From Reticulitermes speratus (taxonomy: Eukaryota; Arthropoda; Insecta; Blattodea; Rhinotermitidae), in the NCBI GenBank assembly GCA_021186555.1, contig JAJKFL010000003.1:35266908-35330907 (forward strand): 64,000 bases of DNA, written 5' to 3'. The notes under the pieces were generated by a model. The model saw only the letters and a program-made list of their open reading frames with translations, did no database searches and was not told the DNA's origin. Every line of letters starts with the position of its first letter. Position 1 is the first letter of the stretch. Of this stretch, positions 34,456 through 46,609 are shown one piece after another. The position numbers and the translations under genes were made by a program.

Positions 34456-34615
34456 CTGCCGTTTCGAAACAAAAAGTGTTCTCGGAACTTCTCCCTCGTC
34501 TTCTTCTTCTCATACCTATACTCTTTGATTATTTAAGTGCCTTCAGAATTAGAATTCTCAAAGCCACTGCTGGCATCACGTTCTATGCCTTGAATAAGAA
34601 CAGAACCACGTAAAC

Positions 34616-34690
34616 AGGGGTCGGCAATTGGCGGACCGCGGTCCGCATCCGGAAAGTGAGAGCTGGACTGAGCGCAGAAAAAGTGAATAA
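34616..34690 (+). mobile_element. hAT-type end, remnant
   Basis: 'caggggtcggcaattggcgg' followed by 'accgcggtccgcatccgg' looks like the 'CAGGGGTCGGCAA...CGGCCCGCGGGCCGC' terminus of SPIN/Tip100-like hAT elements. No partner end or transposase seen. Confidence 0.45.
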
Positions 34691-34699
34691 AGCACTAGA

Positions 34700-35785
34700 C
34701 AAACACAAAGTGCATTTGTTTTGTAGGGATATAAGATCCGCACAAACTAAAGCCACTTAAGAATTCTGACGTCGGATTTCGGATGTATACTGTTGTTTAA
34801 AATTAGGAAATTTAATTTGAAAGCCCATACAAATTTTATTATGTTGAAGATGGTGGATGTTAATCACAGAAACAATAAAAATTGTGATAAAGATGATAAT
34901 TACATTTGTCGAGTCGTGTTTCGATTTTTACAAACGTTTGTAAAGGCGTTACATCAGGTGCCTGTGCAGTACATTTTCCTTAAATGCATGCCTAATTACA
35001 TTGCTCTACTACCTCATTTTAAGACCCCTCCTACTGCACTTCTTATGTTACACTACCATGATGGAATTTCTTTTCCTCTTCTATAAACTTCCTATTTCCT
35101 CAGTCTATTTCCCAGTAGCTTCCAATGAGGCTGGGTTTTAGTGACTTTTTTTTCCACTTGCCTTTCGCTTTAACTAAGGATTTTCCAATCCTTTTTATAT
35201 CCGTTAATTCGTACTGATTATTTTATGAGGCTAATGAAAGAACGTGCGCTTGGGAATAAAACAAAACTAAATAATGTAACGGGAAGTAATTTGCACATTT
35301 CTGAAGTCTTATTATCTTAATATGAGAGCAGAGAATTAACTAACAACTGGGTAGGATAATTTGTTACTTTAAAAGCTATATCTTTGTACCCAAAACAAAA
35401 TCTTGTGAGGTAGTGATGTTTGCGATTATCCTCATGCCTATTGTTACGTTCATTACATATACTTTTCCCGTCTATATCCATCTTAATTCTCACAATTTGC
35501 TCATGTAACAAGAGAAGGCCCATAGCATTTCAGTGGCATTCCGCTATCTAACTCTCCTTTCTCCCCATATCTCAGTCTTTGACTAAGTGGACTTGCTTGT
35601 TCTTCAGACAAAGAAAAATTATGATTTCGCGACAAGCTAGAAACAGCAACACAAGGTAACCTACAGTGAAACTGCCATTGACTACTTTCTGGAGACACCT
35701 TGAGGTCTCCAACGAAGGTTAACATCTCTCTGATATAAATTTCCATAAAGCGATTGACATAATGTCGACTATGATATTTACTCTT
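34700..35785. other. No recognised feature
   Basis: AT-rich; nothing supportable. Confidence 0.45.
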
Positions 35786-35789
35786 ACGT

Positions 35790-35872
35790 TATCTGAGGTT
35801 TTCACAACACGTCGGTTAATAATTACCAGTAGACATGACGTCATATCCCAGAAGACGTGAAACTTCGTCTTT
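35790..35872. mobile_element. Foldback MITE, right half-copy
   Basis: Carries 'tcggttaataattaccagta' and ends in 'catatcccagaagacgtgaa', the complement of the family's 'cttctgggatgttacg' arm. The left arm is missing or too decayed to see. Confidence 0.55.
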
Positions 35873-35879
35873 ACTTTTC

Positions 35880-36790
35880 TTTCTTTTAATTTCTTTTATA
35901 TGGAATACACCAGCAGAAATTTCATTGTGAATGGGGTTGAGGTTCGAATCTGTAACAGACTATGGGTAGGCCTACTTACAGTTTTATGCAATGGTGTTAG
36001 TCGTCGGCAAAGCTTTAAGGATTCTGCAATAAAATGTCTTCAGTTCAGCTGTGTAAATACTTTCCGATTAAGGGCATTTCTGTGAAATCTATGTTAAGGA
36101 ATAAAAAATAATTATCAGATTTAGTACGTATGAAGGTAAAGTACCTTACGCGAACCACCAGTACGGAAAACATTCTATATTAAAACCCTTAAATGTGGCT
36201 AATTTTCAGCTTGGACCATTAAATGTGAATCTACCGGGAAGCATTTGTAAATTAAAGGTTGTAAAAGTACTTTGTTTATTGGGTACTATAATAATAGTAA
36301 ATTGCAAAAAGGTACTTATTTTAAAGGAGCAAGTCTGGCAAGTTAACCTGCTGATATTTCACCCATAACCTTATCTGCATTAAGTCCTCGATTGTGATCA
36401 GAAACTTGAATGACACTTGAATTTTCGGCTTTCTTTTAGTTTTTACACTAAACCGTTATTTTCTTTCAAACTTCCTAACGACTTCACAATTATTTTCCGC
36501 CAAATATACTTTACTCAACTGTGAATAATCTCCGTGTGTACAGAACGTGTTCTATAGTATGCACCTTGAACTGAAAAATATTTTGTGCTGCTTGTGTGAG
36601 ATTTGAACGTTTAGACTTTTAATCTTAAATATTCACTATTCATAATTTACAAACATGCTCTCTACTGATTTAATTGCCTATCTATGTATTTATTTAATTA
36701 TTGTCTTACTTGTTTTATGCATGCATATGTTTGTCCCTCTGTTTAAGTTTGTATACAAATAATTGTAATTAAATATTTACAGAGTTATGA
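35880..36790. other. No recognised feature
   Basis: AT-rich, without recognised repeats. Confidence 0.45.
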
Positions 36791-36796
36791 AATTTT

Positions 36797-36833
36797 CGGA
36801 ATATAATCCAAAGAGAGTTTTGATTATATTCCG
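36797..36833. repeat. 12-bp perfect inverted repeat
   Basis: CGGAATATAATC and GATTATATTCCG with a 13-bp loop. No family assignment. Confidence 0.8.
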
Positions 36834-36839
36834 ATTTGA

Positions 36840-37690
36840 TTATATAGTTTCATATCGTACTGATTATACCCTCCTATAATGTATATAGTAATATGCGTGT
36901 TTTATTCTTAGAACATTCTGCAAAAGTTTAATTCCTGTAATTGATATTACGACACCGAAGAAATGGTTGAAAATTATAATAATAATAATTGAAGGCATAA
37001 CTATTACACAATGTAAATTTATTAATTATCCTTCACGATTGATTGATTTACATAACAGAGAGCATCAGAAACAGTATATTCAGCATGTTTTAAAGTGAGG
37101 GTATTAAATCTGACGTTACTTTGAACATTTATAACATTTAATCAAGAATGCAAATTGCTAACAAACTTCAGAATTGTAATATATGCTAACTGGATTACAC
37201 TTAATGCGATTACGGTTATCTGCAGTTCTACTTCACGTTCTTCTTTGTTTTTGCTCAGATTTCTTAAGAATTTAAACTATATTTACCCAAATTTTCTGCG
37301 ATACTTTTAGAATCTTCAAAAACACACTTTTGCACTGATTAAAAACATTCTGAAAAATTTGCCATAAGATAAAGCACAAGCGTATTAATTTTCACACTCC
37401 CTACTCTGCCTTTCTTAATTCTGGGACACGTGCTTAAAACTATATACAAAGTTATAATTTTAGGCTCAAATAATTCATGGACCACGCTGCCAATAATTTA
37501 CGAATTACATAACAGAATGTATTTTAATATAATATAATATACTGTTTTACTATTGTTTTAGCATTTTAACAATACTACTATTGTACAATTTTATACAAAG
37601 TGATAACAACGAAAATTGTAATAATATTACCATACACAACCCCAACTGTTCTGATGTAACTCAAGAACATTGGTCTATGCAAAAACTCCA
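36840..37690. other. No recognised feature
   Basis: Strongly AT-rich, no supportable feature. Confidence 0.45.
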
Positions 37691-37695
37691 ACGAT

Positions 37696-37740
37696 CCCCC
37701 TGATGATGGCAATGTAAAAGTGCCGAAATGCGTATTGGGG
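37696..37740 (+). ncRNA. Hammerhead-ribozyme-like motif
   Basis: CCCC, CUGAUGA, helix II GGCA/UGCC (with one unpaired U), GAAA, then AUGCGUAU (short helix III) with U as potential cleavage base, and GGGG pairing with CCCC. The core is exact. The extra U beside helix II may weaken activity. Same class as the 29833 motif. Confidence 0.6.
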
Positions 37741-37749
37741 TAATCTTTT

Positions 37750-38660
37750 AATAAAGAAATCAATGACGAAACTTGGTTTGGTGCATTTGTTGGTGTGAAT
37801 TAATCAATCAAATAATTTAGTTTAGACAGCACTTTAAGTAAATTTAATAGCTGTTTACTTGTTATTGAAAATACATTTCTTATTAATGCGTATTCATTTA
37901 AAAGAAGCAGGGATCTTCAAGGCATATAATTCGTAGCTACAGGCGAAAATCCAGAAAACAATTAAAGTAATCCTTTCGCATAACCCACAGAAATGTAACC
38001 TCAAATACCTCCTTCAGTGTAGACAACCCAACCATCGCAGTGAACCTGCAGGGAATTTCGTCCATGGACAGATAGGATATTAATGGAGTAAAGCACGAGA
38101 ATTGGAGCGAGGAACTGGGTCAGGGAGGGAAAGTTAGCAAATATTTTTCTCACTTTTCGTAAACATATACATGTCGGGCCTTGTCAAGGCTCTTTCCCAA
38201 AGGCATATGATAGTGTGGGACAGAGCTCCATGTATTGATTCAGATATGCATATGTACTGTTTCGGAGGAAATTGATGCCCCCTTTTCCATGGTTTAAGCC
38301 GTTCAAGAAGTGTTTATAATTCACGAAAAAGGGAAGAATTTATATTGTTCTTTGAAAGAATTTAATCCGCGGCATAACCTTTCACACGCTAGGAATTATA
38401 GTAGAATTATATTCCAGTATTACAGTATTACTGCAAATAATTATTTAAAAATGCTTCTTTCAACTTTCCATGTCACAGTTCATATGAATAAAAAATGCTT
38501 TCATTGCAGTAGGCACAAACATATGAGCCATGTCAGTTGTGGTTTCAAGTTGAAAATGAATAATTTTCTTGGATTGAAAATGTACCCTAATTCAGTCTAG
38601 CAGTATGATGTTCTCCCAAGATACATGGGTATGAAGCATTCTTACGACAGCATTCTTATG
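37750..38660. other. No recognised feature
   Basis: AT-rich; nothing supportable. Confidence 0.45.
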
Positions 38661-38670
38661 CATTAGGGAG

Positions 38671-38761
38671 CATAAAAGCAGACATCGCTCTTCTTCTCTT
38701 TAATGGCGGAAACAATCTCGCTTCTCAAAAGCTCATGGCTTCAGTGTCAGTACAATTAATG
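38671..38761 (+). promoter_or_regulatory. Second candidate TATA promoter with ATG-donor
   Basis: CATAAAAGCAGAC at 38671 and, 88 bp downstream, ATGTAAGT (ATG at 38759-38761 overlapping a splice donor). This matches the arrangement at 27631, which shares CATAAAAGCAG. The leader also contains an earlier ATG. No second exon was recognised. Confidence 0.25.
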
Positions 38762-38769
38762 TAAGTCAT

Positions 38770-39620
38770 TAGCAGTAGAACGTCTTAGTTGTTGGGTGAA
38801 TAAGACTTAATGTATAACGAAACATTCTGGAATAGCAAACAGAGGACTGTAACTAGCGATTTATTTAGATATTTCGCATGTAGGGGTGAAATGTTCAGTT
38901 ACACTAGCTTTGTTATCCTATCCTTCAGCAGTCATAGGCGTGATACTCATAGATCTTACATGTAACTCTCTCCGTGATAACCACGTTATATTTCCTCATT
39001 TTAGTAGAACCAGGTTCCAAGAAAACAAGAGTTACGCTGCCTATCGATACTTATATTAAAACAATTCAACATAAATCACGCTTATAGAAGAACACAGATT
39101 GGTAAATTGTTTGAAGTACTGTGATGAATATTTCAATCTAAAATAAGAATGAAACGAGAAAATATAGAAAATTATTTAACGTGGAATTTCGCAAATTGTT
39201 TGCTTTGCTTTATACAAATAAAGGAGTTTTGGATGGCCATAATAATTAAATTTTAGATAAAATGCACATGAATATGTAAATAGAATTAAAGTTAAGATAA
39301 ATATTTTCTAAAAACCAAAATGGGCGCAAAGGAAATTTTTTTGACTAGAATAATCGCAAACTATCTAAAAAATAAAGACTATTCAGCACGGAGGGACGAG
39401 TTAACCCATTATACTAGAGTAGAAAATAAAGGTAAAAGTTGGTTCAACATTACAAACTCTGCACTTTATGCACATTCACAAATATTTACGTGTTTTGTAT
39501 GATTTTCAGAAAAAATACCTATTATTTTCCCAAACAATGCTTACCTGTTATTTTATGTTATGGAGACGAAGTTTATACCAGAATTCATCTACACAGCCTG
39601 AATTACTGTAACGTTTCTAA
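38770..39620. other. No recognised feature
   Basis: No candidate exon for the upstream promoter-like element. AT-rich. Confidence 0.4.
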
Positions 39621-39623
39621 AGT

Positions 39624-39671
39624 GTTACTACTATAATACTTACTATAGTTACTACTATAATACTTACTATA
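39624..39671. repeat. 24-bp perfect tandem duplication
   Basis: GTTACTACTATAATACTTAC plus 'tata', twice in a row (39624-39647, 39648-39671) without difference. Confidence 0.9.
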
Positions 39672-39679
39672 AATTAAGT

Positions 39680-40560
39680 ACAATGTCATATTTTTGTAGT
39701 TGCCAAATTTGTCTACTTCAAGTAAAAGTTTTTTCATCTAATTTAAACATAAAAACAAATATATATTAAACGGTTTGAAAGATACGTCCACTAAATTATA
39801 ATAAAAGCAAGTCACAAAAGTAATATCTACAGCGCATGTGACTATCCGCAGTGTATGAGAGAAAAGTAGTCTACAGTTTACCTTAAATTAATGTTTCACT
39901 AAATCTGAGTGTTTTTCCAGATATAGGCATATTACTTAAGTTAGTCTACACGCTGAGTTTTGGACTGCGTGAGTGGAAAAGTTCTTCATACTTTATGACA
40001 CATTGATAGCCTGATATACTCTAAATAGGGTAAAGAACGTAATGTACTTCTGCGATATTTGCGGTTCTGAAAGCGGTGCTATCGAGTGTTACAGTCTTCA
40101 GGAATACGGAGCGGTTTGTGTTGGTGTAAAGGTAACAGAGTTTCAGAAGAGCTTGCTGCCTTTATCTTAATGGTAATGAAACTTAAACTACTCTGAATAT
40201 CGACGCAGCAGCTCCTCCAAAAATTTCGTAATTATACCAATAAACACGGTGTCATATCCAATAAGATGTTATGAAGGACGGTGTAATGTTGGCGTTTGCT
40301 ACATGCCTATCCAGTTTGTAAAATATTATGCGACTAAAAATAGCCTACATGTAAGCAACATAAATATTTATATTATTCTGTGAGTATAGACCTACTGTGT
40401 GTGCATGTCTCCATTGCATATTTTCAAAGTTTATCCCAGATGTTGCAGTCACATTTTTCATATAATTTTCACTTAGTTTCGCCCCTCATTTCAAAACATG
40501 TCGCTCTTATTCAAATCTACATTTTGTTTTCCACTAAATACTTTTTCTACTTGTCACGTT
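39680..40560. other. No recognised feature
   Basis: AT-rich. 'caccaataaacacggtgtcat' near 40240 weakly recalls the foldback family but is too degenerate to call. Confidence 0.4.
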
Positions 40561-40575
40561 CATCTTCATAATATA

Positions 40576-40837
40576 AAGGTAAAGATAAAGCAATCCCATT
40601 ACAGACCTGACAGGCCCTTAGGGTACCAGGAGGTTGAGGCTCCCAGGTTTTTAGACAATCGGCACATGAAGGTGGTAAGGTTGTCAGCCCTACGCACCGG
40701 CCGCCTTTACCCCCCAGGAAAGATTCCTGGTACTCATTTCTGTTAGAGTCTGAGTCGACCCCAGGGCCATAGTGCGACCGAAACGATTATGTCAGTGAAA
40801 AATTCCAGTGACACCATCGGGAATCGAACCGCGACGT
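40576..40837 (-). mobile_element. SINE with 14-bp target duplication, 5'-truncated
   Basis: Minus strand: begins at a B box (GGTTCGATTCCCGATG, upstream A box absent), then 'gtttcggtcgcactatggcc', 'ggtaccctaagggcctgtc' and a 3' end 'gctttatctttacc'. A perfect 14-bp direct repeat, ATCTTCATAATATA, flanks it (40562-40575 and 40838-40851). Loss of the A box with intact duplications indicates a 5'-truncated retroposition. A second fragment lies at 25936. Confidence 0.88.
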
Positions 40838-40859
40838 ATCTTCATAATATACCACAACA

Positions 40860-41575
40860 AAATAAAAAAGAAAAAGGAATTCAATGTCCCAAAATTCAAA
40901 ACGAACATTCCTTCAACATGGTTGTGCAGTTGCCGCCTTTATAACAGAAATGTAATGCTACCGTGAGTGATTCTTACAGCAATTCTACCAGAAACACCTG
41001 TCCATATTTTGTTCGCAATTTACGGCGAAACGTGCAAGTACAAAGCATCAAATCCACACAGACACAGACACACATGCACATATAATTTAATATATCTCAT
41101 TAAAACAAAAGAAATCCCTAAATTTGTGCCAACTGCTTAATAATATTTTAAACCCATAACCTGATACGAATATTTATCATAAGAGAATTGTAATATTCCT
41201 CCTTATGCAATATGCATAATTTACACTTAATTTCTGACGAGTAAGCACAGGATGTGTGCTTGTACGTATATATGTGTTTGTGAGTGAGTGTTTGCTGCGC
41301 TTATGAGAATGTTTGCTCGTGTTACTTAATTTTGAAATGATTACCTGCTCACTTTATGCCATAAGCCGCAAATTTCCACAGGAGTGACGAAAGAGCTATA
41401 AGCGATCCAAAGTGTAGGATTAATTGTAATCTGCATATAGATTTACCTAAATCAGTAATTGCCAAATTTTGCTCCATTGAACCCCGGATTTATTCAAGTA
41501 ATATCCAATACAGTATAAAATAATTACAATAAATATCATTACTAAAACTTTCTTTTAAATGGTTTTCTTTCTAGT
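40860..41575. other. No recognised feature
   Basis: AT-rich; nothing supportable. Confidence 0.45.
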
Positions 41576-41579
41576 TGAC

Positions 41580-41762
41580 AATTGGGATGGGGAGGCATGG
41601 ACTGGATTGATCTGACTCAGAATAGGGTCAGGCGTCGGGCGATTCTGAATGCGGTAGTGAATCTTCGGATTCCATAAAATGCGGGGAAATTTCGTGACTA
41701 GCTGAAGACCTGTTATCTTCTCAGGAAGGACTCTGCTCCGTGGAGTTAGTTAGTTAGCTAGT
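41580..41762 (+). mobile_element. LINE 3' end, plus strand
   Basis: [20 protein letters not shown], then VVNLRIP and a stop, followed by the conserved 3' block 'gaaatttcgtgactagctga' and 'gactctgctccgtggag'. It ends in (GTTA)n 'gttagttagttag'. It is a near-identical counterpart of the 17933 3' end, giving a common 3' terminus for the family. Confidence 0.7.
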
Positions 41763-42477
41763 TATTTATATTTGAAAATTATTCCTTGGTTCAAATATCT
41801 AAGAATTGTTACAGTAGTCCATTAGAACAAATAAATCAACCATATTTCTAAAATGAGTTCTTTTTGTTATGAAAAGGCACATTTTTATTGAAGGTCTTTT
41901 TAGTATAAATAATTTTATATTTAATTTCAGTATGTGTAAATAAATAATATGTCGGTAACGTACCGCTGTTTTATATCCCTTCATTACTATTCTCACTTAT
42001 TTGTGGCATAGGTTTCTTACCTCCATATATAATTATTTTATTATGAGCCCCGAAAATGTTTTTCTTTTGCGAAAACGTTCCGTGGCAAACATAAATTGAG
42101 AAACAGTGACAGACATCTCCTATCTAAATCAGCAGTTATTAAATATACATTACTGTCATTTTACTTTCACGTTGTGTTCACCGTGCATCTTGACATTAAT
42201 TTTCAGTTTTCAGTGCATTCGTTGGTTAAAAAACTGAAAATTAATATAATTTTACTGTTGCTTATTGAGGTGACACTTGGTTTCTCATTCTGCGGAAGAA
42301 CACATATTGAGAGTGACTGAGTACAGGCTGCAGTTTAGCATATTCCAGCCTAAGGGAAATAGGAGCGTGGAGACAGTTCCTTAATAAGAAGAGAGCACAA
42401 TTTTTTGTAAACGTACAGGAAATAAATATTTGTGTGACGTAGGTTGAGACAGGAGGATGATACTAAAATGTTTCTTA

Positions 42478-42532
42478 AATACATGGGGTGTGGACTGGAT
42501 TTATGTGACTCAGCAGGTTTACAGTGATTGGT
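42478..42532 (+). mobile_element. Small LINE tail fragment
   Basis: Reads GVDWIYVTQQVYSDW, matching the 'GxDWIxLxQ' block of the 41580 copy. Too short to extend. Confidence 0.4.
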
Positions 42533-42539
42533 AACTGGC

Positions 42540-43600
42540 CTTCCGTTTCAAAATATTCTTGGATTATTTTTTTCAACAGTTTAGATCCGTTCTGGAAAAA
42601 TTCGTCTTTATGAAGGCGTTTGAACACCGGAGTGCCAGTCTGTAACGAAACAATTGTAATTTTATCAGTAATTTTGTATTGAAAGCGCAAGGATACATTC
42701 TTGCCTGTATGACACCGAGATAAGAAATACTTATTTAATATGTGTCCGGCATACTGGTAAAATTGCTATTCATAACTGGCTAATTCAAATCAAATGAAGA
42801 TAATAAGAAAACACAAGGTAAATGCTTGTCGAAGAGCCTAGAGCATAACTTTATTTCAGTCTTTAAATGGAGGCAAATTTCATGCCAAATTTACGTGAAT
42901 TATTTTTCTTTTGACAGCTTGTAATGCACCGTTGTTTTCTAAGATTATCTCCCTGCAGTAAATATTAATATTTCACTTCATTTATGAAATAATGATTTAA
43001 AAAACCCAGCCAGTGGAAAAGCCATTGGTGATATGTTTAATAATAGATATATTTATGTTATACTAATATTATTTAAATTGCTTTAAACACATAAACTTAT
43101 TACTATAGCAAACATTAAAAGTGACGATAATAATAATAATAATAACATAGAATAATTTTAATGTAATATTAAACATCTATATTTTATTTACCAACATTTT
43201 TAAATTCTTCACTCAACCCAATATTTTTCTCGCTTTCTACTTCCCTTCCTATGCATTCTCTTTCCAAATTTACATATACTCATTTTTCTATATGTCAGCT
43301 TCTTCTTTGTCTTTCGCTCTATTTCACCCTTCTCTCTTTCTTTATATCCATTTGACAAGCTTGCAACGTCACCGCTGTCTTATCGCGATCAGATGAGCAC
43401 CCTCCACAACGTGCGGAGTTTCACCGCCCTACTAGCACTAGCTGAAACACCAACTACACTCCTACTGAAATGCAGTTGTGAACAGTAACGACTTAGGCGC
43501 TGCCATCCGATACAAAGTAGGCCTAAGATCATTCATACCCTTCACATATCGCTTAGGTCTACATAAAACATCCCATAAAATACCAGGCTTTTGAAGTTTC
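42540..43600. other. No recognised feature
   Basis: AT-rich, with a pyrimidine-rich tract around 43200-43350. Confidence 0.45.
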
Positions 43601-43606
43601 GTAACA

Positions 43607-43860
43607 TGCCATGAAGTCACAGGGGTGGGAGTAGACGTTAGTTATACTCTTTCTTTAACCTCGGCGCTAGAAGGGGTGGGTGTTAAAAGCCACGTCCCAG
43701 CCTTTTTACCTCGGGTAAAGACCCAGGACCCGTTGTATAGGAGGGTTGGTGGGCCCCAGAGCTGTTCTGGGCGGTGCGGAAAATCATTCTCCCACCGGGG
43801 TTCCAACCCCGAACCGTCTAGATCGTCCAGTCGCTGTACCGGCTACGCTATCCCGGCCCA
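43607..43860 (-). mobile_element. SINE of the 17589 family, full head
   Basis: Minus strand starts 'tgggccgggatagcgtagcc', with a B-box-like GGGGTTGGAACCCCGG, then 'gattttccgcaccgcccaga', 'ggtcctgggtc' and the same 3' block as the 17589 copy. No convincing target duplication was found, so it may be older. The 79-codon plus-strand frame is incidental. Confidence 0.8.
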
Positions 43861-43869
43861 CTAGGAAAA

Positions 43870-45820
43870 TATACGCAAATCTTTTGTTTAACGTACATTA
43901 AAACATCAAGCGTAATGTCAGGTCAGTAAGGGGTGTTAGGATAATGGAGTCGAGAAAGCTACAATTGGTTAAGTAGATGGAGAGTTGGGGACACAAGGAA
44001 TGAATACAGAAATTTGGGAGAAAGTTTATGTTGCAATGCTGTCACCAAAAGTTAGAGAGTATGGCGAATGAAATGGGGCATGTATCGTATTTTACATGAC
44101 TATGCTTTCTGCTTGACTACTAAGAGAAAATTACACCCTCTCCTCCCCTGCTCTCCTATTCTTGTGTAGGTAGAAGCATGTTAAAGACACACGTTTGTCC
44201 TCTTGATTACAAAGCTTTTGTCACATTATTATGACCTGTACGTTTTGTTAAAAAAGGGTCTGATGCCTTATGTATGTGTTGAAGAAGATGTCTTCATTAA
44301 AGAAGGTTTTCATTCTTTTGCCCTGCAAATATATTCAACCCACAGTGTAGGAACAACATGCGACTTCAGATATATTGTTACAGCAAAATTCGTAAAAGCT
44401 CTCAGTATCATTTTTATATAGTTAAATATTGAGTTTGTGAGAGAAACTAGATTCATAGTCCTATAATCATATTCAGTACCTTTATTTTTTCTTATTATTC
44501 TCTCCCTGTTATTTCTTTATATTTTGTCACTTCTTTTATTTCTTATGTTCTATTTTTTCTTATAACATAATTGTGACTTAGACATGTTATGACATCAATT
44601 GCTCTCACTGTTTCGGAGTCCTCGTATCTGGAATACAACGCAGATGGGAGTAAATCTTATCACATTTAAGTTATAGGGCAATACATGCGTTTACAGTCTG
44701 GATATTGCAATGTGACATAACTCGGTAATCATTCAAGTCTGTTTTCAATCATGATTTTGCACTACAGATTAGAATTGCAAACCATAATGTCATGTCTGAA
44801 GTTACTATTTACGCAGTTACATTATATTTTTGTAATACAAACACTAAGTTACTTACAAAACCATATAAATTGGAACCACTTGATTTATGGTATCAGGTAA
44901 TAAACCTGCAGCACTTTCGTAAACACTAATTAGTCTGTTCTGGTTAAAAGATACTTGATGCTAAGTATGGTTTCTATTATACTAGCGATGTTAGATTCGC
45001 TTGTTACGTAGGTCTCAAGAACTCTCGTTTCTTAATGTACAAAGCGAGAGGCAAGACAGAGTTTCTTCCAACCTACACTACGAGACAATATTAATCTGTT
45101 GTCAAGTAAGAACACGCAAGCCACGTAAAGGGGTGAGAGGGGTTGAGAAAAGACACGCTCTCGCCTTTACCTCAAAGTCTTGTTACCGTCTTAAGATGGA
45201 GACATTGACAGACCGAAAGACAGACTTACTTGCCTGGTGTTTTAGGCAACACACATAAGAGCCACGCAGTATTATATAGACGTCACCGCCCCAGTAATGG
45301 AAATGAGCCTCTTCCTTTTGCACTCTAAAGGATTGCTTGAGTTTTATATGCGTGATATGGGGAGATATGCTTCAGAAGGCTCACACGAACAGAAACTTCG
45401 CAACACATTGCAGATTGGACTGCTTTTGAACAATCACCTGAAATGTATCGAGACAGCGAGTGGTTGGGTTACAGTTATAAATATACGGCACACAAAAACA
45501 TCCTTTCACTCCAATGCTCCTGCGCTTAAGTTTAAACTTTTTACAGAACTCATACAAAATCAATACAAATATTTTTCTTAAAATCGTTACAATAAACGCT
45601 AAAATAAAACTCACAAAATTATACAGTAATTTTTTTAGTTTTATGAATTCATTAATATAACGTGACAAAATGAATAGTAATCAGTTTCAACGTTAGTTTG
45701 TTACCACATCACTTTAGGAATACAGAAATTTTTTTCACGTACTTTTTTGTGAATACTTAATGTAGTTAGATTAATAAATACAATGAAAACTTCTCGATCA
45801 ATTGTTTCGATATGAATACC
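43870..45820. other. No recognised feature
   Basis: An 85-codon frame (45001-45258) and a 94-codon frame (45297-45581) have no recognisable similarity and are not called. The rest is AT-rich. Confidence 0.4.
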
Positions 45821-45829
45821 AGCCTATAT

Positions 45830-45864
45830 CTGCTACCATCATCAGACACTGATGATGGTAGCAG
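45830..45864. repeat. 16-bp perfect inverted repeat
   Basis: CTGCTACCATCATCAG and its exact complement around three bases, with CTGATGA in both arms. No hammerhead core can be completed from it. Confidence 0.85.
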
Positions 45865-46249
45865 AAACAGTTTCCGAGTCACTGGAAACGCAGTAGGCCT
45901 ACACATTAAAATAGTGGATCGTCCGAGAAGCATTAAAAGCTGCCGTAAGAGCTTCAAAATCCATAGGCGGGTGGAAAGGAAAGTGAGAAAACTGGAGATT
46001 ATACAAAGCGTTTTTTCCTTTTAATTTAACATCAAAAGTCAAGTAATTTCTTTCAATTATACTCTCACAGGCTAATTTAGTGTTTACCGATCTTTTTTCC
46101 TTGGAGGAGCACCTAAAATAATTTTCATTATCCCGAGGAACCCCTACCAATGAAACACAAAACAAAGAGGCAGTTGGTAGCGCACGGAAATTATTCCAGT
46201 ACTGCCAATTGTCGCACAAAATATCCGCGTTGTTTCGAGGGATATTTGG

Positions 46250-46360
46250 AATTTTTCGCGGTGTTCCAAAATTTTAAAATGCTTATCCCGCTATTTATCT
46301 TGGAACATCTAAGAATATTCTGCGGACCCCTGATTGGGAAACATTGGACTAAGTTTTGGG
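46250..46360 (-). mobile_element. hAT-type end, remnant
   Basis: Read on the minus strand, 'ccaatgtttcccaatcaggg' then 'gtccgcagaat' resembles hAT termini (CAGTGTTTCCCAA...GGGTCCGC). An adjacent 'gaggaacccctaccaatg' lies at about 46132. No transposase. Confidence 0.4.
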
Positions 46361-46361
46361 T

Positions 46362-46600
46362 TGGGGGACCAAGGAATCATGATTAATTTGCAGGCAGGGA
46401 TAAAAAAAGTATTTCTTTCCGGTAAAGCGTCCAGAGAGGCACCGGGGCCTGGTCTCATATTTAGTTATTACCGGCGACACTTGTTCTGGAACTGAAATGG
46501 CCGAAGTGTGAAGATGACCACTCACTTCCATACAGTATCGATTTTGACAACGCGGGGGCTATACCTCCACTCATAAAGGTGTCATCGTAGCAGTGTGCAT
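46362..46600 (+). mobile_element. Degenerate SINE, 17589 family
   Basis: 'gcgtccagagaggcaccggg' and 'ctatacctccactcataaag' occur in the right order relative to the 10357 copy. Most of the remainder has diverged. Confidence 0.4.
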
Positions 46601-46609
46601 CATTCAGCA

